Positions 1 through 12,327 of a DNA stretch of 64,000 nt are shown piece by piece. The stretch is from Siphonodentalium dalli (Eukaryota; Mollusca; Scaphopoda; Gadilida; Siphonodentaliidae). The stretch is taken from positions 3,598,001 to 3,662,000 of the forward strand of contig CP136062.1 in the NCBI GenBank assembly GCA_032622095.1, given 5' to 3'. Below the pieces are notes generated by a model, which ran no database searches, was not told the DNA's origin, and was given only the letters and a program-made list of their open reading frames with translations. Every line of letters starts with the position of its first letter. The stretch's first letter is position 1. A program made the translations under genes and the position numbers.

Positions 1-301
1 TTGGAACTTACATGTAAAGGCATGGATGGCCTTCGTTATAGCCTTATAGGATATAATTTAGAAATAACAGTTACAAAATTATGAAATTTTTCCCAAGAAT
101 ATACTAATAGTATAGAATAATGCTTATATGAATGCGTTATTATCCACAGATCACACTTTGTGTGAGCCGAGCATTTGTTTATATACAGCATGTAAAAAGT
201 TAGCGTTAAGCAAAACACTCAACACCGTGACGATTGTTTAGGAGAGTGATTCACGGTGACCCATTCAACATCGAAATAATGAGAGGTCAAGATTAGACGT
301 A
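1..301. other. Non-coding AT-rich flank
   Basis: I see no supported gene. An 8-base inverted pair (CACCGTGA and TCACGGTG, around 223-259) could form a small hairpin, but nothing else supports a function. Confidence 0.4.
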
Positions 302-309
302 GCTATACT

Positions 310-824
310 TAGAGGTTCCACGATTACTGAATTTTATAAATCGATAATCGGTCCTCAATAATCGACTGCAATCGATTAATGAGACCTAATATTAATTACA
401 TCAGTGGAAGTATTCCATAATATGGCCTATTGGCTGGGTGCGGGTTAACTACTGTCGCTGCTTGTTTCATTCACCGTCACCTCTCCAAACAAGGCCGAGT
501 GCATTCAGTTGCATTCAGCAACGACGTCAACGTCAGTAGAATTTGTAGAATATAGACCCGAAGAGTAACCATGTCGAATCGTCAAATGAACTGCTGACTG
601 TTAGCAACATACATGGTGTACTAGTACTCATATTGTCGGATTGTCTTTGATATGCGATCAAAGGCTGTTAACCCTCGGTTGTAGAATAAACTGTGTAAAA
701 CAAACATTATACCCGGATTTTTCCAACATCCGAAAAAACACAGATTAATCGACGACTGAAATGGTTATCGATTGTCGGCTTTATCAATGGTTCATCGATT
801 ATGCAATTAATTGTGGCACCCCTA
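310..824. mobile_element. hAT-type MITE (non-autonomous)
   Basis: The element begins TAGAGGTTCCACGATTA and ends with the inverse of TAGGGGTGCCACAATTA, giving imperfect inverted termini of about 17 bp. It is flanked by a perfect 8-bp direct repeat, GCTATACT, at 302-309 and 825-832. Eight-base target duplications and TAGGGGTGCC-like ends with nearby ATCGAT/AATCGATT motifs are typical of hAT elements. At 515 bp with no usable open frame it must depend on a transposase from elsewhere. Seen directly: termini and target duplication. Inferred: superfamily. Confidence 0.8.
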
Positions 825-832
825 GCTATACT

Positions 833-2194
833 GGTATGTTGTAAACAACTTAGTGGCATTTCTGACAAAAGTTCAGTTATCGGGGTTATATTTCGAACAT
901 TACTCCAATTTGATTAACATGTTTTTAAAATTACCTGCATAGCCTTATGACATATAATATGCCAAGTAGTTGGCGGCGTTATATGTAGTTCACTGTGATG
1001 ATTTGCGGGCCCTGGTGAGATTAGTGGGGTCTCTACGTACAGCAATATGACATCATGCTGTGGTAATTTACCCCCACAAAAGAACTAATTTTCCACGGCA
1101 ATTTATTATAAATAAATATATTACCGAGTATAACCCTTAATAGAAATTAATTATACATCACAGTGGCCATGTCAGTTGTTGAGATGTTCCCATTTAACCT
1201 CTTCAACATATACACCATTCAAGATTTGTTGCGATACGAAGTTCGTGGCGCTACCGCATGACTCTTCACATATCTCACAATACGAAAGCTTGTCAGATCA
1301 TATAGGGACTTAAACATGAAGAATGGACAAAATCGGCACATTCTCACAATGTGCAGTAGAACCAAGCGTTTGATATATGACTACATCAATTGAATATCCG
1401 TAGGACATCACCAATATCCCACCGCTGGTATTGCAATTGTCAAGTTGTTGGGACTCAAAGTCAGACGCTTGGATTGATTTAGTTCACACTTAACCAGATT
1501 CAGTAAACGCTGTTCCCCAACTACTGTATGATAGGTGATCTCTGATACACACCAATTAACGAAAGTACACTGTATGCTGATAATCTAATTTTTTGACAGC
1601 TAAATCTCAAAGTGACACATTTGTCATCTCCAGTTTAGCAGTAGTGTCACGTAACGTCAACATAATTAATCGTATTTATACAAATGCGACCCGCCGCGTT
1701 CTATCGATTGCTAGCTCAGTAATTACGACAGCCAAAATATCTTGATGTGACATTTATAAGCGAGAACTTCGATATTTGTTTTGCGATTTCTTAGCTTAAA
1801 CCGGCAACTAAACCATAAAATTCGATGGTTCGGCTAACCCAGGTTTAGAGAGGCGATACCTGAGATAACGAATTCGTCGTCTTTTCGCGACCTGAGTTCC
1901 AATCTGTTCTAAGTGCATTTTTTATGATTTTGAGTAAATCGATTTTCAAAGTTTGATTTGCCATCACAACTGAAATGTATGGTTTACAGTGGAAAACTTC
2001 ACATCGTTGGATTCCTTAATGTCTTAGGTATTAATTTTTATCAAGACTAATCCGAATAAGACTGTTATATCTCTTAATTTTTGAGAAATGTATACCTAGG
2101 GTGTGAAATTTAGCACTTTGAGCAATATATAACTAAATACTTGTTGTTGAACACGCAAATGACAATTCAGACATTAGCTCTATTTTAGGGCAAG
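833..2194. other. Intergenic, nothing recognised
   Basis: This is AT-rich sequence with stops in all frames. I find no coding signal, no clear repeat family and no RNA gene. Confidence 0.4.
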
Positions 2195-2240
2195 GTTGTC
2201 CCATGTTCCGAAAATGTGTCATTTTGGAACGTAGGACAAC
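2195..2240. repeat. Imperfect hairpin, ~21-bp stem
   Basis: GTTGTCC..TGTTCCGAAAATG is followed after a 3-base loop by its near reverse complement, CATTTTGGAACGTAGGACAAC. A few mismatches interrupt the stem. It lies about 60 bp outside the left terminus of the 2299-4275 element, so it could be part of a repeat family. No function is assigned. Confidence 0.45.
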
Positions 2241-2298
2241 TAAGAGTTAAACTATACACTCTATTCACCAGAATCACAAATTGATTTTCGACACTTCT

Positions 2299-2345
2299 GG
2301 GGCCTATACTATAGAATTACAATTGCCGTGTTTCTCCACGTGGAC
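2299..2345 (+). repeat. Left 47-bp terminal inverted repeat
   Basis: Exact inverse partner of 4229-4275. Confidence 0.8.
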
Positions 2346-4228
2346 AAACTGTCGAATACTATGGATACGATAATTTACAAGTGTGTGCGACTCCCCGTCA
2401 TTTACAAGAACAGACAAAATCCAGTACTATGGATCTTCGTTTTCTACGCGTGGAGGCGAACGCTTGTTAATGGGTAAAGGGAACTTACTCTAATATTATA
2501 CATAAATGGATATAGTAATGCCTATATATATTTGAGTCATTTGGCGAGTGGTTTAGTGGATGTATAAAGTCAATGTTATGATAGGCAATGGGGAACACGA
2601 AAACTACTTGCGTGCACCATAATCCCAATGGCACAAGCATCGCGAAAATACGCAAACGATTACAACATTTTACGCTGAACACGAGTACAAAATATCGTAA
2701 GCGAAAACGCTCTTTATAAGAGATAGATGTTTTATTGACCAACATCATAGAAGACAATATATAGCTTTTCATGACTTTCCTTGTATTGACATGGTTCATG
2801 GTCAAATATATTTAACGATGTATGTATGAACACAAAGGGATAGAGACGGATAGAGTGATCACAAATAAACCCCATCGATAGAAAAACCTACACATGGTGA
2901 TTATAGTGTCAGATTGAGCAGGGAAATTTTAACTGGTTGTCGTATACGTACGATTTCGATACATGTACAATGTAATTGAAAACAAACTGAATTGCCGTAG
3001 ATAATAGACTGTTAAAAATATTTCCAAGTTAAAAGGGTGAAAATATATATTTCAAGTATATTTTCCAAAGGGTCGGTGTAACTTTTTGTTTAAGTAGAAA
3101 CTTAGATTTAACAACCAAAATTACACTGAATGTAGGAAAACATCATACTAGTAGTATAAATTATAATTTGCAGTTACATTAGCTGGAAAATTTAGTCATT
3201 GTAATGATTATAACCTATTCTCCAGTCTTAATTTTTAAATTCAGTGCCATTTTCTACCATGGAATAGCGGTAACATTCACGTATAAGGTCTCCGCTGCCT
3301 GAGTACACCTCCTGCCTGAACCAGAAAACTATATTTGCACCCCATTCGGTTGAAATTCTGCAATGGTTACTCAAGATTTCCAACTGTTAGAAATCCCCAA
3401 ACCAACAATTCCAACCGATCGAAACTTCTGAACTAATTGCCATTTACCCCATAAATCAATCATCACTAACTTTGGGACGAAGATTATTGTGATGCGCCAA
3501 CACCCATTGAACGTCCCTGCGTGACATTCCCAATTGTTGAGTATTTTGATGAGAATCGCCCCCGTCACAACATAATTTATGTGCAAACCCTTATTTATCA
3601 AAGCCAATTTATCAAAGCCAATGTTTATGAACCCCATCTCAAAATATATATATCTACACCCATGCGTAATTTGAACCCATCATCTCAATATGACTACGAT
3701 TTTATTGACCCGGTGAAACTTCGCACGTCGAGAAAGGGTTAATGCATGAGTGCGCAATACACAAAGCGATAATCCGACATATCGACATTCGTACGCGTTT
3801 CATTGCGGTGACAACCACTAATTCAGCCTCGTATACTTGTAATGTTAACACCGTGTTCTACCCGATTTGTGTTATGTCTGTACTATGGAACTCCCTAAGT
3901 TGGTAATTTATCAGCCCGTCAAGCGAGTTCTTGTTTTTCCCCAAGTTAGACAATTCGAGTACTATAGAATAACAAAAAGATGCAGCGTTGTGACACTCCA
4001 AACACCACAAAAACCGAGCAGCTTGCTGCTGAAATGAATCCCAGTTACAGAATGGCTCTCCCGGAACATTATATAAGTCAGTTCACAACGATGTATGGTG
4101 TGTAAAAGGGTAATCGCCTATTGTTAAATTCCAATATCCAATGCAAGGAATTTACAAGAACACAATTGCTCGAGTACTATAGAACACAAGTCTAGCTTTA
4201 CAAGACTGGGAAATTACCGACTAACGCT

Positions 4229-4275
4229 GTCCACGTGGAGAAACACGGCAATTGTAATTCTATAGTATAGGCCCC
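4229..4275 (-). repeat. Right 47-bp terminal inverted repeat
   Basis: Exact inverse partner of 2299-2345. Confidence 0.8.
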
Positions 4276-4699
4276 TGGAAGCCGCATTTGTCCCAAGTAC
4301 ACTATTTTGGTCATATTGGTTTACAGTATTTAAATGAGTACCAACATCACTGTAAATACAATGCTACTCTAGAGATGGACTTTACACATCGTGCAGACCA
4401 TAATAATGCATTGCGTCAGCATTGGTAGGAAATTAGTTCACGTATACTCACCAAAGTGTTGCAATCTGCCAGATGAACGGATCTGTCCTACCTGCGCATT
4501 GGAAATTAGCAATATATATAAGTGCCAGGTGAAATATGAACTCAATTTATCACCACAATCATTAAATTTGGTCTTTTGACACACTCATTTCAGCTGCTAC
4601 GCTAATGTTTGGATACCATCAATGTGTTCATCATTGAACACCATATTAGTAGCTTCCAGCCACGAGAAAGATAATGGTCGGGGTTATAATTTTCTAAAG
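4276..4699. other. Intergenic, nothing recognised
   Basis: Short open frames here have no recognisable protein features. No RNA gene or repeat is evident. Confidence 0.35.
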
Positions 4700-6130
4700 T
4701 GACACCGTTGTTGTCAGGGGCAGAAAAGGGGGAGGGGCAGAAACAAATTTTGTCGCCGATTGCCACCAAACTTATATATGATGATCCCCATAATATGAGG
4801 AATCTAATGGCGTGGTTTAAATATGGCAAAAGTCGCGCCGTTCGCGTCAGGGGTGCCCGGAAGTGGGGGGGCAGATTTGTTTTCTGTCGCCGATTGCCAC
4901 GAAACTTACATATAATCATCCCCATGATATGAAGAATCCAACGGTGTGGTTTAAATATGTCAAATGTGGCGTCGATTGAGTCAGGGGTGAACGGAAGGGG
5001 AGAGGGGCACCAAAATTTATAAAAATAATTTTAACGCCTATTTCCACCAAATTGATATAGCCTATATTCTTCTTCATGATACAAGGAATCTAATTGTGCG
5101 ATTTAACAACGCCAAATTGTTATTTGGATGAGAGATTGGGAGGGGTGTGCGCCAATTTCCACCAAATTGATACACGTTCAAGATTATCCATGATACGAGG
5201 AATCTAATCGTGATTTAAAGACCCCATAGTGGTGCTGTTTGGGTGAGAGATGGAGATTGGCACCACATTTGATAAAAAACATTAGTTGCCGATTATCAAC
5301 AAACCTATAAACAATCATCTCCATGATATCAGGAGTGCAATCGTGTGGTTTAAGGATGTCACAATTGGGCCATTCGAGTCAGTGTTGTATAGAGATGAGA
5401 CGGACATAAAAAATTATATCTATATGTTTAGTGCCGATTTCCGCCAGATTGATACATATTCTTCTCCGTGATACGAGGAATCTTATCGTGTGGTTTAGAT
5501 ACACCAAATTGGTGCCCTAAGGGTGAGAGATATGGGGACCTTAAATTTGATACGAATTTGTATACTCGCCAATTTTCACTAATTTCATAAATATGCATCT
5601 CTAATCTCTAATGAGTCTTAGTGTGTGCAGCTTCAGTCCGAAATAGACGGGAGGGTCACCAAAACTGATACAAAATATTTTTAGTACCAATTACCATCAA
5701 ATTCAGATACGTTCTTCTCTAATGATACAAGAAATAAAATCGTGCTGCTGTGTGTCTGTCTTTTTGTCTGTCTGTGTGCGTTCTATATATAACTTCACGC
5801 GGTACAATCGAGATGGCACCAAGGCGTTCTAAGAGGAGTAACTTTTTTACAAGGAAGATAATGGTGCGGGTTAAATTTTTCTAAAATGACGCTGTTGGTG
5901 GGAGGGTAAATTAACCAAATATGGTGAAATAGTTTTGTCGCTGATTTCCACCAAACGAATACACAATCACCTTCGCGTTGTTCGAGTAAGCGTTGCATCA
6001 ACAATTGATTTAATAAACCAAATTCCACCAAATTCATACACGTTTTTCTCTAATGATATATACCATGAATTAAATCACACTTGGTGTCGTTTGCGTCACG
6101 GATGGCAAGCGGATATGCACTATCATTGAT
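4700..6130. repeat. Ancient degenerate tandem repeat (~115-150 bp units)
   Basis: A module reading roughly GCCGATTTCCACCAAATTGAT, then ATGATACGAGGAATC, TCGTGTGGTTTA and GGGTGAGAGAT recurs at about 4752, 4887, 5035, 5150, 5287, 5431, 5564, 5682, 5936 and 6020. Spacing drifts between 115 and 150 bp, and some copies are broken. A CTGTCTGT-rich simple repeat lies at 5751-5780. Units are strongly diverged, so the array is old. Open frames that cross it on both strands are shadows of the repeat. Confidence 0.65.
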
Positions 6131-7280
6131 AAGATTGCTATTCGTCGATATCCACATATAAGTTATATACAGTCACCAGGCCATCTCCATATCATTTTAA
6201 GTACTTGGGCGTTCACATTTCACAATCCAGACATAATTATGGTGACCCACATAAGTCACTTGAACAATTATATCTTCTTAACAGTCATATTTATATGGGA
6301 ATGGCAATCAAGGCATTCACACAATGAGCTAGCAAAAAGAGATAACTAGAAGAAGCATTAAACGTATATTTATCATTCTATTGAAGAGATATATATATAT
6401 ATATATATTCGTGCAAACTAAGAGACCTCGAATCGTCAGAGGATTGCATATATATAATACACAAATTTAGTCTGTTCCATTCAATACAGACAGTTTCCAC
6501 AAATAGTTACAATTTGTCAAGAGATATGAAGGCCTGTTCAAAAATAGTGGTCACAGTGTGCAGTCAAATATAGATTCTTCTGATATACAAGGAAATGCAG
6601 TTAGTAGCGCAATACTTTTCAGGATCCTACCAATACTGACATCTGATAAGGGTTTTAGAACAGACTCATCGACTGACATAAACAACTCAAAATCTCGCTC
6701 TGTGCCTGGGACATGTAGCTGATATATCTGCGTTTAAACTAAGAATATGTAGCCAATATATAGCACCATGAACAGAGGAGCACCTGGAAATTTCTTTGAA
6801 ACATCTGTATCTTTATATATGGAGATATGATAGCCAGGTGTCCTCGAGATATTATATATATAGTCCAACCCACTTGATTGATTGATACATCTCAATATAT
6901 AAAACCCAATTATCATCTTTTATCGAACTAATGTGTTTATGATGTTCATGTATCATATTATAACGTCTAATGTATACGCAGTTGTAAATAAATAAATACT
7001 TCATTATTGGTGGAACGGATTAATCGCGATAAACAGAATGACAATTGACTAGGTGAGCCACTACTTATATTCCATGACTGTAATAATCATGTTTTGTGAT
7101 GCTATTTGAATATACTATTTATGAGAAAACGTATATAACACTTTAAGCAAGAGCATTGTCTATTCCCAACAAATATCCACAACATACATTAACCTGGGCA
7201 ATGATCGGACCTTTGGATGTGATATTGTTTACATACATGTAATCGGACCCGAGGAATCTTATTAATTAGGTCCCATCGAC
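6131..7280. other. AT-rich intergenic with (AT)n at 6389-6408
   Basis: An (AT)10 microsatellite is the only clear structure. No coding region or recognisable mobile element is supported. Confidence 0.4.
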
Positions 7281-7284
7281 ATCA

Positions 7285-7915
7285 TATGTCTTAAAAGGGC
7301 ACTCATAATTACATTAATTTATTAATTAATTACTTAATTAGTTAATAAATAATGATATACGCAAAATGGTTGCAATCTGGTCAGTGAAGATTGAAACACG
7401 AGGATAACATGGAGTGTAGTGAAATAAATGACGTTGACCCAAGACGACTTAAAAGTGCAAACATGACAAATAAAGAGCGTTTGTTGTCAGCTTAGAAATA
7501 AATTATGTAGGACAATTGGTAGAGGTGGTGATATGAGCTGACGAGGGGGTGTCATTGGATAGGACCCTTTGAACTCAAATGTCTCAAACGGGGACCAAAA
7601 AAGTATACTAGGAATAAAGAGCGTTTATTAACAGTTTTTGTTGGAAAATTGGTGCTCGAAAGTAAAATTATTTAATTAAATTAATTATTAGTGCCCTTTA
7701 GGGCATCTGATGTAGATGTAACCTATTTAATAAGATCAAACATCTATACCAATTGTTTTACATATATTCTAAGCAGATAATAAACGCTCTTTATTGTTCA
7801 TGATGACAATTTTAAGTCATCTGGGGTCAAAGTCAATTATCACATGACACTCTGTGCAGGCACAAAATTATCCTTGTGTTTCAATTTTCACAAACGAGAT
7901 TGCAACCATTTGGGT
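7285..7915. repeat. Imperfect fold-back repeat
   Basis: The segment near 7365-7560 is the approximate reverse complement of 7725-7912. Shared blocks include ATGGTTGCAATCT, ATTGAAACAC, GAGGATAA, GACTTAAAA, AATAAAGAGCGTTT and ACAATTGGTA. A weaker outer pair of AAAGGGCACT with AATTAATT-rich sequence lies at about 7295-7345 and 7675-7700. The arms differ at perhaps a quarter of positions. This resembles a decayed foldback or long-TIR MITE. It directly abuts the 7929-13066 structure. Confidence 0.55.
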
Positions 7916-8080
7916 ATATATATATAATCTAGAAGATGACCCGACTTCGTCCGGGGTTTGACCTTGAATTGTCTATTTTGAAGGCCAAGGTCAAGTGGGG
8001 TCACGATTTGACCCGTCCAAACACTGCCCGAACAAAAGTACCCGACAAAAGTACCCGTCGAAATCCATCCGGTTTTACCC

Positions 8081-8627
8081 GATTTGATTTCCACTCAAAT
8101 ATATAAACGCGCCTCATATACACACGCTCATTAATTATCAAGTTTCAATGTAAAGATAAATTACCATCGGTGCCCGAGATATCGCCAAGACGTCTGAAAC
8201 AGTCAAATGCATATGCCGGTTAAGCGTTAACGTGATCTAACGTTATGACCTCTAACGACGTCATAAAAGTTACGCATTGTTTTTATCCTGATGGAAGATA
8301 GTACCACTTATTCTTGATAATTGAGGCAGATAACTAAAACGGATACATACGCATTATATATCGTTGGAAAGAGGAAACACGAAAGATTCTCACAGTGTCA
8401 TTATTATGACTTGCATTTGATTATTCGCGCTGTTTCGAATCGATTTGTAAGCACCGAACTCAAATGAAAGTCCCGTAACACAGCGTAAAAACAGATTTGA
8501 CCTCGGCACGTGAAAAGTTGACCTCGGATCTGAAAATTAATATGCCTGTGCCACTTCCCGACCGATAGTACCCTCACATACGAAGTTTCATCGAAATCGG
8601 GTCGGCCGTTTTCGAGTTCATCGCGAA
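8081..8627 (+). repeat. Left arm of ~547-bp inverted repeat
   Basis: Reverse complement of 12328-12875 with few differences. It includes GAGTGGAAATCAAATCGG (inverse), GGCGCGTTTATATA (inverse), and at the inner end the TCGGCCGTTTTCGAGTTCAT motif that closes every tandem unit. Confidence 0.8.
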
Positions 8628-8674
8628 CACACACACACAGACAGACAGACATATCTTCCAAAATATATAATAGA

Positions 8675-11600
8675 CTAGAAGGTGACCCGACTTCGTCCGG
8701 GTTTTGACCTTGAATTGTTCATTTTGAAGGTCAAGGTCAAGTGGGGTAACGATTTGACCAGCCCAAAACACTGCCAGGACAAAAGTACCCGACAAACGTT
8801 TCCGTCAAAATCCAACTTGTTCTACCCGAATTGATCATTTTGAAGGTCAAGGTCAGGTCGGGGTCACGACTCGACCCGCCCAAAACACTCAGTGGACAAA
8901 AGTAACCCCACGTATCAAATTTCGTCAAAATCCCAAAAAAAATCGCGATTTGACCTTGAATTCACCCGATTTCAAGGTCAAGGTCACGTCGCACGGGCAA
9001 ATGAATATGCATATGAGACTCCCCATACGAAAGTACCCCCACATACCAAGTTTCATCGAAATCCCGTGATATTCGGGCGTTTGACCTTGAAATGACCCGA
9101 TTTCAAGGTCAAGATCACTTCGCACGGGCAAATTAATAGGCCTATGCCCGTTCCCGGCCGAAAATACCCCCAAATACCAAGTTTCATCGAAATCAGCTCG
9201 GTCCTTTTCGAGTTAATCGCGAACACACACAGACACACAGACAGACAGATCTTCCAAAATATATAATAGATATATACTAGAAGGTGACCCGACTTCGTTC
9301 GGACTTTGACCTTGAATTGACCATTTTGAAGGTCAAGGTCAGTTGGGGTAACGATTTGACACGTCCAAAATACTGCCCGGACAAAAGTACCCGACAAAAG
9401 TACCCGTCGAAATCCATCCGGTTTTACCCGATTTGACATTGAATTGATCATTTTGAAGGTCAAGGTCAGGTCGAGGCCACGACTCGACCCTTCCAAAACA
9501 CCCAGTTGACAAAAGTAACCATATGTATCAAATTTCGTCGAAATCCCATCAAAATTCGCGATTTGACCTTGAATTCACCCGATTTCAAGGTCAAGGTCAC
9601 GTCGTACGGGCAAATGAAAAGGCTCATGAGACTCCCTATACGAAACTATCCCTAGACACTAATTTTCATCGAAATCCCGTGATATTCGGACGTTTCACCT
9701 TGAAATGACCCGATTTCAAGGTCAATGTCACGTCGCACGGGACAATTAATAGGTTTATGCCACTCCCCGTCCGAAGGTACCAAAACATACCAAGTTTCAT
9801 CGAAATCCCGTGATATTCGGGCGTTTGACCTTGAAATTACCCGATTTCAAGGTCAATGTCACGTCGCACGGACAAATTAATAGGCATATGTCACTCCCCG
9901 GCCGAAAATACCTCACATACCAAGTTTCATCGAAATCGGCTCGGCCGTTTTCGAGTCCATCGATTACAGACATACAGACACACACACAGACAGATCTTCC
10001 AAAAATATATAATAGATAATAGATATATATATATATATATACTAGAAGGTGACCCGACTTCGTCCGGGCTTTGACCTTCAATTGTCCATTTTGAAGGTCA
10101 GGGTCAAGTGGGGTCACGATTTGACCAGTCCAAAACACTGCCCGGACAAAAGTACCCGACAAACGTGCCCGTCGAAATCCATCCGGTTTTACCCGATTTG
10201 ATCTTGAATTGATCATTTTGAAGGTCAAGGTCAGGTCGGGGTCACGATTTGACCCTCAGTGGACAAAAGTAACCCTATGTATTAAATTTCGTCGAAATCC
10301 CATCAAAATTGGCGATTTGACCTTGAATTGACCCGATTTCAATGTCAAGGTCACGTCGCACGGGCAAATGAATATGCTTATGATACTCCCCATACGAAAG
10401 TACCCCCACATACCAAGTTTCATCGAAATCCCGTTATATTCGGGCGTTCGACCTTGAAATGACCCAATTTCAAGGTCAATGTCACGTCGCACGGGCAAAT
10501 TAATAGGCCTATGTCACTCCACGGCCGAAAGTACCCCCCCCCCATACCAAGTTTCATCAAAATCGGCTCGGCCGTTTTCGAGTCCATCGATTACAGACAG
10601 ACAGACACACACACACACACAGATCTTCCAAAATATATAATAGACTAGAATGTGACCCGACTTCGTCCGGGCTTTGACCTTGAATTGTCCATTTTGAAGA
10701 TCAAGTGGGGTAACGATTTGACCAGTCCAAAATACTGCCCGGACAAAAGTACCCGATAAACGTGCCCGTCGAAATCCATCCGGCTTTACCCGATTTGACC
10801 TTGAATTGATGATTGTGAAGGTCAAGGTCAGGTCGGGGTCACGATTCGACCCGTCCAAAACACTCAGTGGACAAAGGTAACCCCACGTATCTAATTTAGT
10901 CGAAATCCGATCAAAATTGGCGATATGACCTTGAATTGACCAGATTTCAAGGTCAAGGTCACGTCGCACGGGCAAATGAATATGCTTATGAGACTCCCCA
11001 TACGAAAGTATCCCCACATACCAAGTTTCATCGAAATCCCGTGATATTCGGGCGTTTGACCTTGAAATTACCCGATTTCAAGGTCAAGGTAACGTCGCAC
11101 GGACAAATTAATAGGCCCATACCACCCCCGGTCGAAAATACCCCCACATACCAAGTTTCATCGAAATCGGCTTGGCCGTTTTCGAGTTCATCGCGAACAC
11201 ACACACATACACACACACAGATCTTCCAATATATAATAGACTAGAAGGTGACCCGACTTCGTCCGGGCTTTGACCTTGAATTGTCCATTTTGAAGGTCAA
11301 GGTCAAGTGGGGTCCAAAACACTGCCCGGACAAAAGTACCCGACAAACGTGCCCGTCGAAATCCATCCGGTTTTACCCGATTTGACCTTGAATTGATCAT
11401 TTTGAAGGTCAAGTCGGAGTCACGACTCGACCCGTCCAAAACACTCAGTGGACAAAAGTAACCCCACGTATCAAATTTCGTCGAAATCCCATCAAAATTG
11501 GCGATATGACCTTGAAATGACCCGATTTCAATATAGGTCACATCGCACGGGCAAAGTGATAGGTTTAGTCCACTCCCCGGCCTTATGTAGTCCCACATAC

Positions 11601-11780
11601 CAAGTTTCATCGAAATCCCGTGATATTCACGTCGCATGGACAAATTAATAGGCCCATGCCACCCCCCGGCCGAAAATACCCACACATATCAATTTTCATC
11701 GAAATCGGCTGGGCCGTTTTCGAGTTCATCGCGAACACACACACACACACACACACAGATCTTCCAAAATATATAATAGA
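8675..11780. repeat. Tandem ~600-bp units rich in AGGTCA half-sites
   Basis: Units start CTAGAAGGTGACCCGACTTC at 8675, 9277, 10042, 10645 and 11241. They end with a CA/CAGA microsatellite, GATCTTCCAA and ATATATAATAG. Unit lengths are 602, 765 (with an extra sub-module), 603, 596 and 540 (internally deleted). Each unit contains four related sub-modules of TTGACCTTGAATTGACC, then TTTCAAGGTCAAGGTCA, then ACCAAGTTTCATCGAAATC. The inverted TGACCT/AGGTCA blocks make small hairpins. Open frames here (up to about 167 codons on the minus strand) repeat unit by unit and are not genes. Confidence 0.8.
10022..10041. repeat. (TA)n microsatellite at unit junction
   Basis: About ten TA repeats separate two units, matching the (TA)n that borders the whole structure. 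This suggests TA-rich joints were used for amplification or insertion. Confidence 0.7.
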
Positions 11781-12099
11781 CTAGCAGGTTAGCCCGCCAC
11801 TGGCGGCATTCGTCCCATGGCTTTGTTCGAAAAAGCAATTGCAACAGGTTCCGAGACACTTGTGCTGCATTTGCAGCAAATTTCGGCAATAGTCAGAAAC
11901 ATGACAATTTTAATTGAATTTTTTGTTTTTCAATGAGTTAATTATTTTGTTTTTCAATGAGTTAATTGTGCCTTTTTAATTTTTTGTTTTTAAATTTTAC
12001 CCGATTTTGTTTGGTTTTTCAAGGAGTTAATTGTGCCTTTTTAATTTTGTTTTTCAATTTTACCCGATTATTTCTTCTTTTTTCAATGAACCCGTCCAT
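11781..12099. other. Spacer with TTTTTCAATGAGTTAATT repeats
   Basis: It starts CTAGCAGGTTAGCCCG, a different module from the 600-bp units. Three to four diverged copies of GTTTTTCAATGAGTTAATT, each followed by GTGCCTTTTTAATTTT, make up most of it. No gene is seen. Confidence 0.5.
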
Positions 12100-12327
12100 G
12101 ACACTTCCCGTATTTAGCAAGTTTGAGCTCAATCGGTTCGAGTCTATAAAGGACACACACATATATATGACACTTCCCGTAGGTAGCAAGTTTGAGCTCA
12201 ATCGGCATTCCCTGGAATTTCCCAGTCAATATTTAGCAAGTTTGAGCTCAATCGGTTCGAGTCTACAAATGACACACTCATATATATGACACTTCCCGTA
12301 GGTAGCAAGTTTGAGCTCAATCGGCAT
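12100..12327. repeat. Short tandem repeat, ~119-bp double unit
   Basis: GACACTTCCCGTA, then TAGCAAGTTTGAGCTCAATCGG, recurs beginning near 12100, 12169 and 12288, with a partial copy at 12226-12255. Copies alternate between TTCGAGTCTA and CATTC continuations, giving a two-unit period of about 119 bp. Confidence 0.7.

Larger units (their letters stand above)
2299..4275. mobile_element. Non-autonomous DNA element with perfect 47-bp TIRs
   Basis: Positions 2299-2345 and 4229-4275 are exact reverse complements over 47 bases, starting GGGGCCTATACTATAG and ending CCACGTGGAC. Inside lie several subterminal copies of a TACTATRGAA motif (around 2357, 2424, 3884, 3959, 4174), often next to TTTACAAGA. 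The interior has no transposase-like frame. No convincing target duplication abuts GGGG...CCCC, so the true outer ends may lie a few bases further out and the superfamily is unassigned. A perfect 47-bp match across 1.9 kb suggests relative youth or conversion. Confidence 0.65.

Noticed and set aside
4602-4932. Overlapping ~100-codon frames on opposite strands
   Set aside because: They lie in the degenerate tandem repeat and appear on both strands with no domain features.
8404-11685. Minus-strand frames up to 167 codons in the half-site array
   Set aside because: They repeat unit by unit, run into the CA/CAGA microsatellite and have no recognisable domain.
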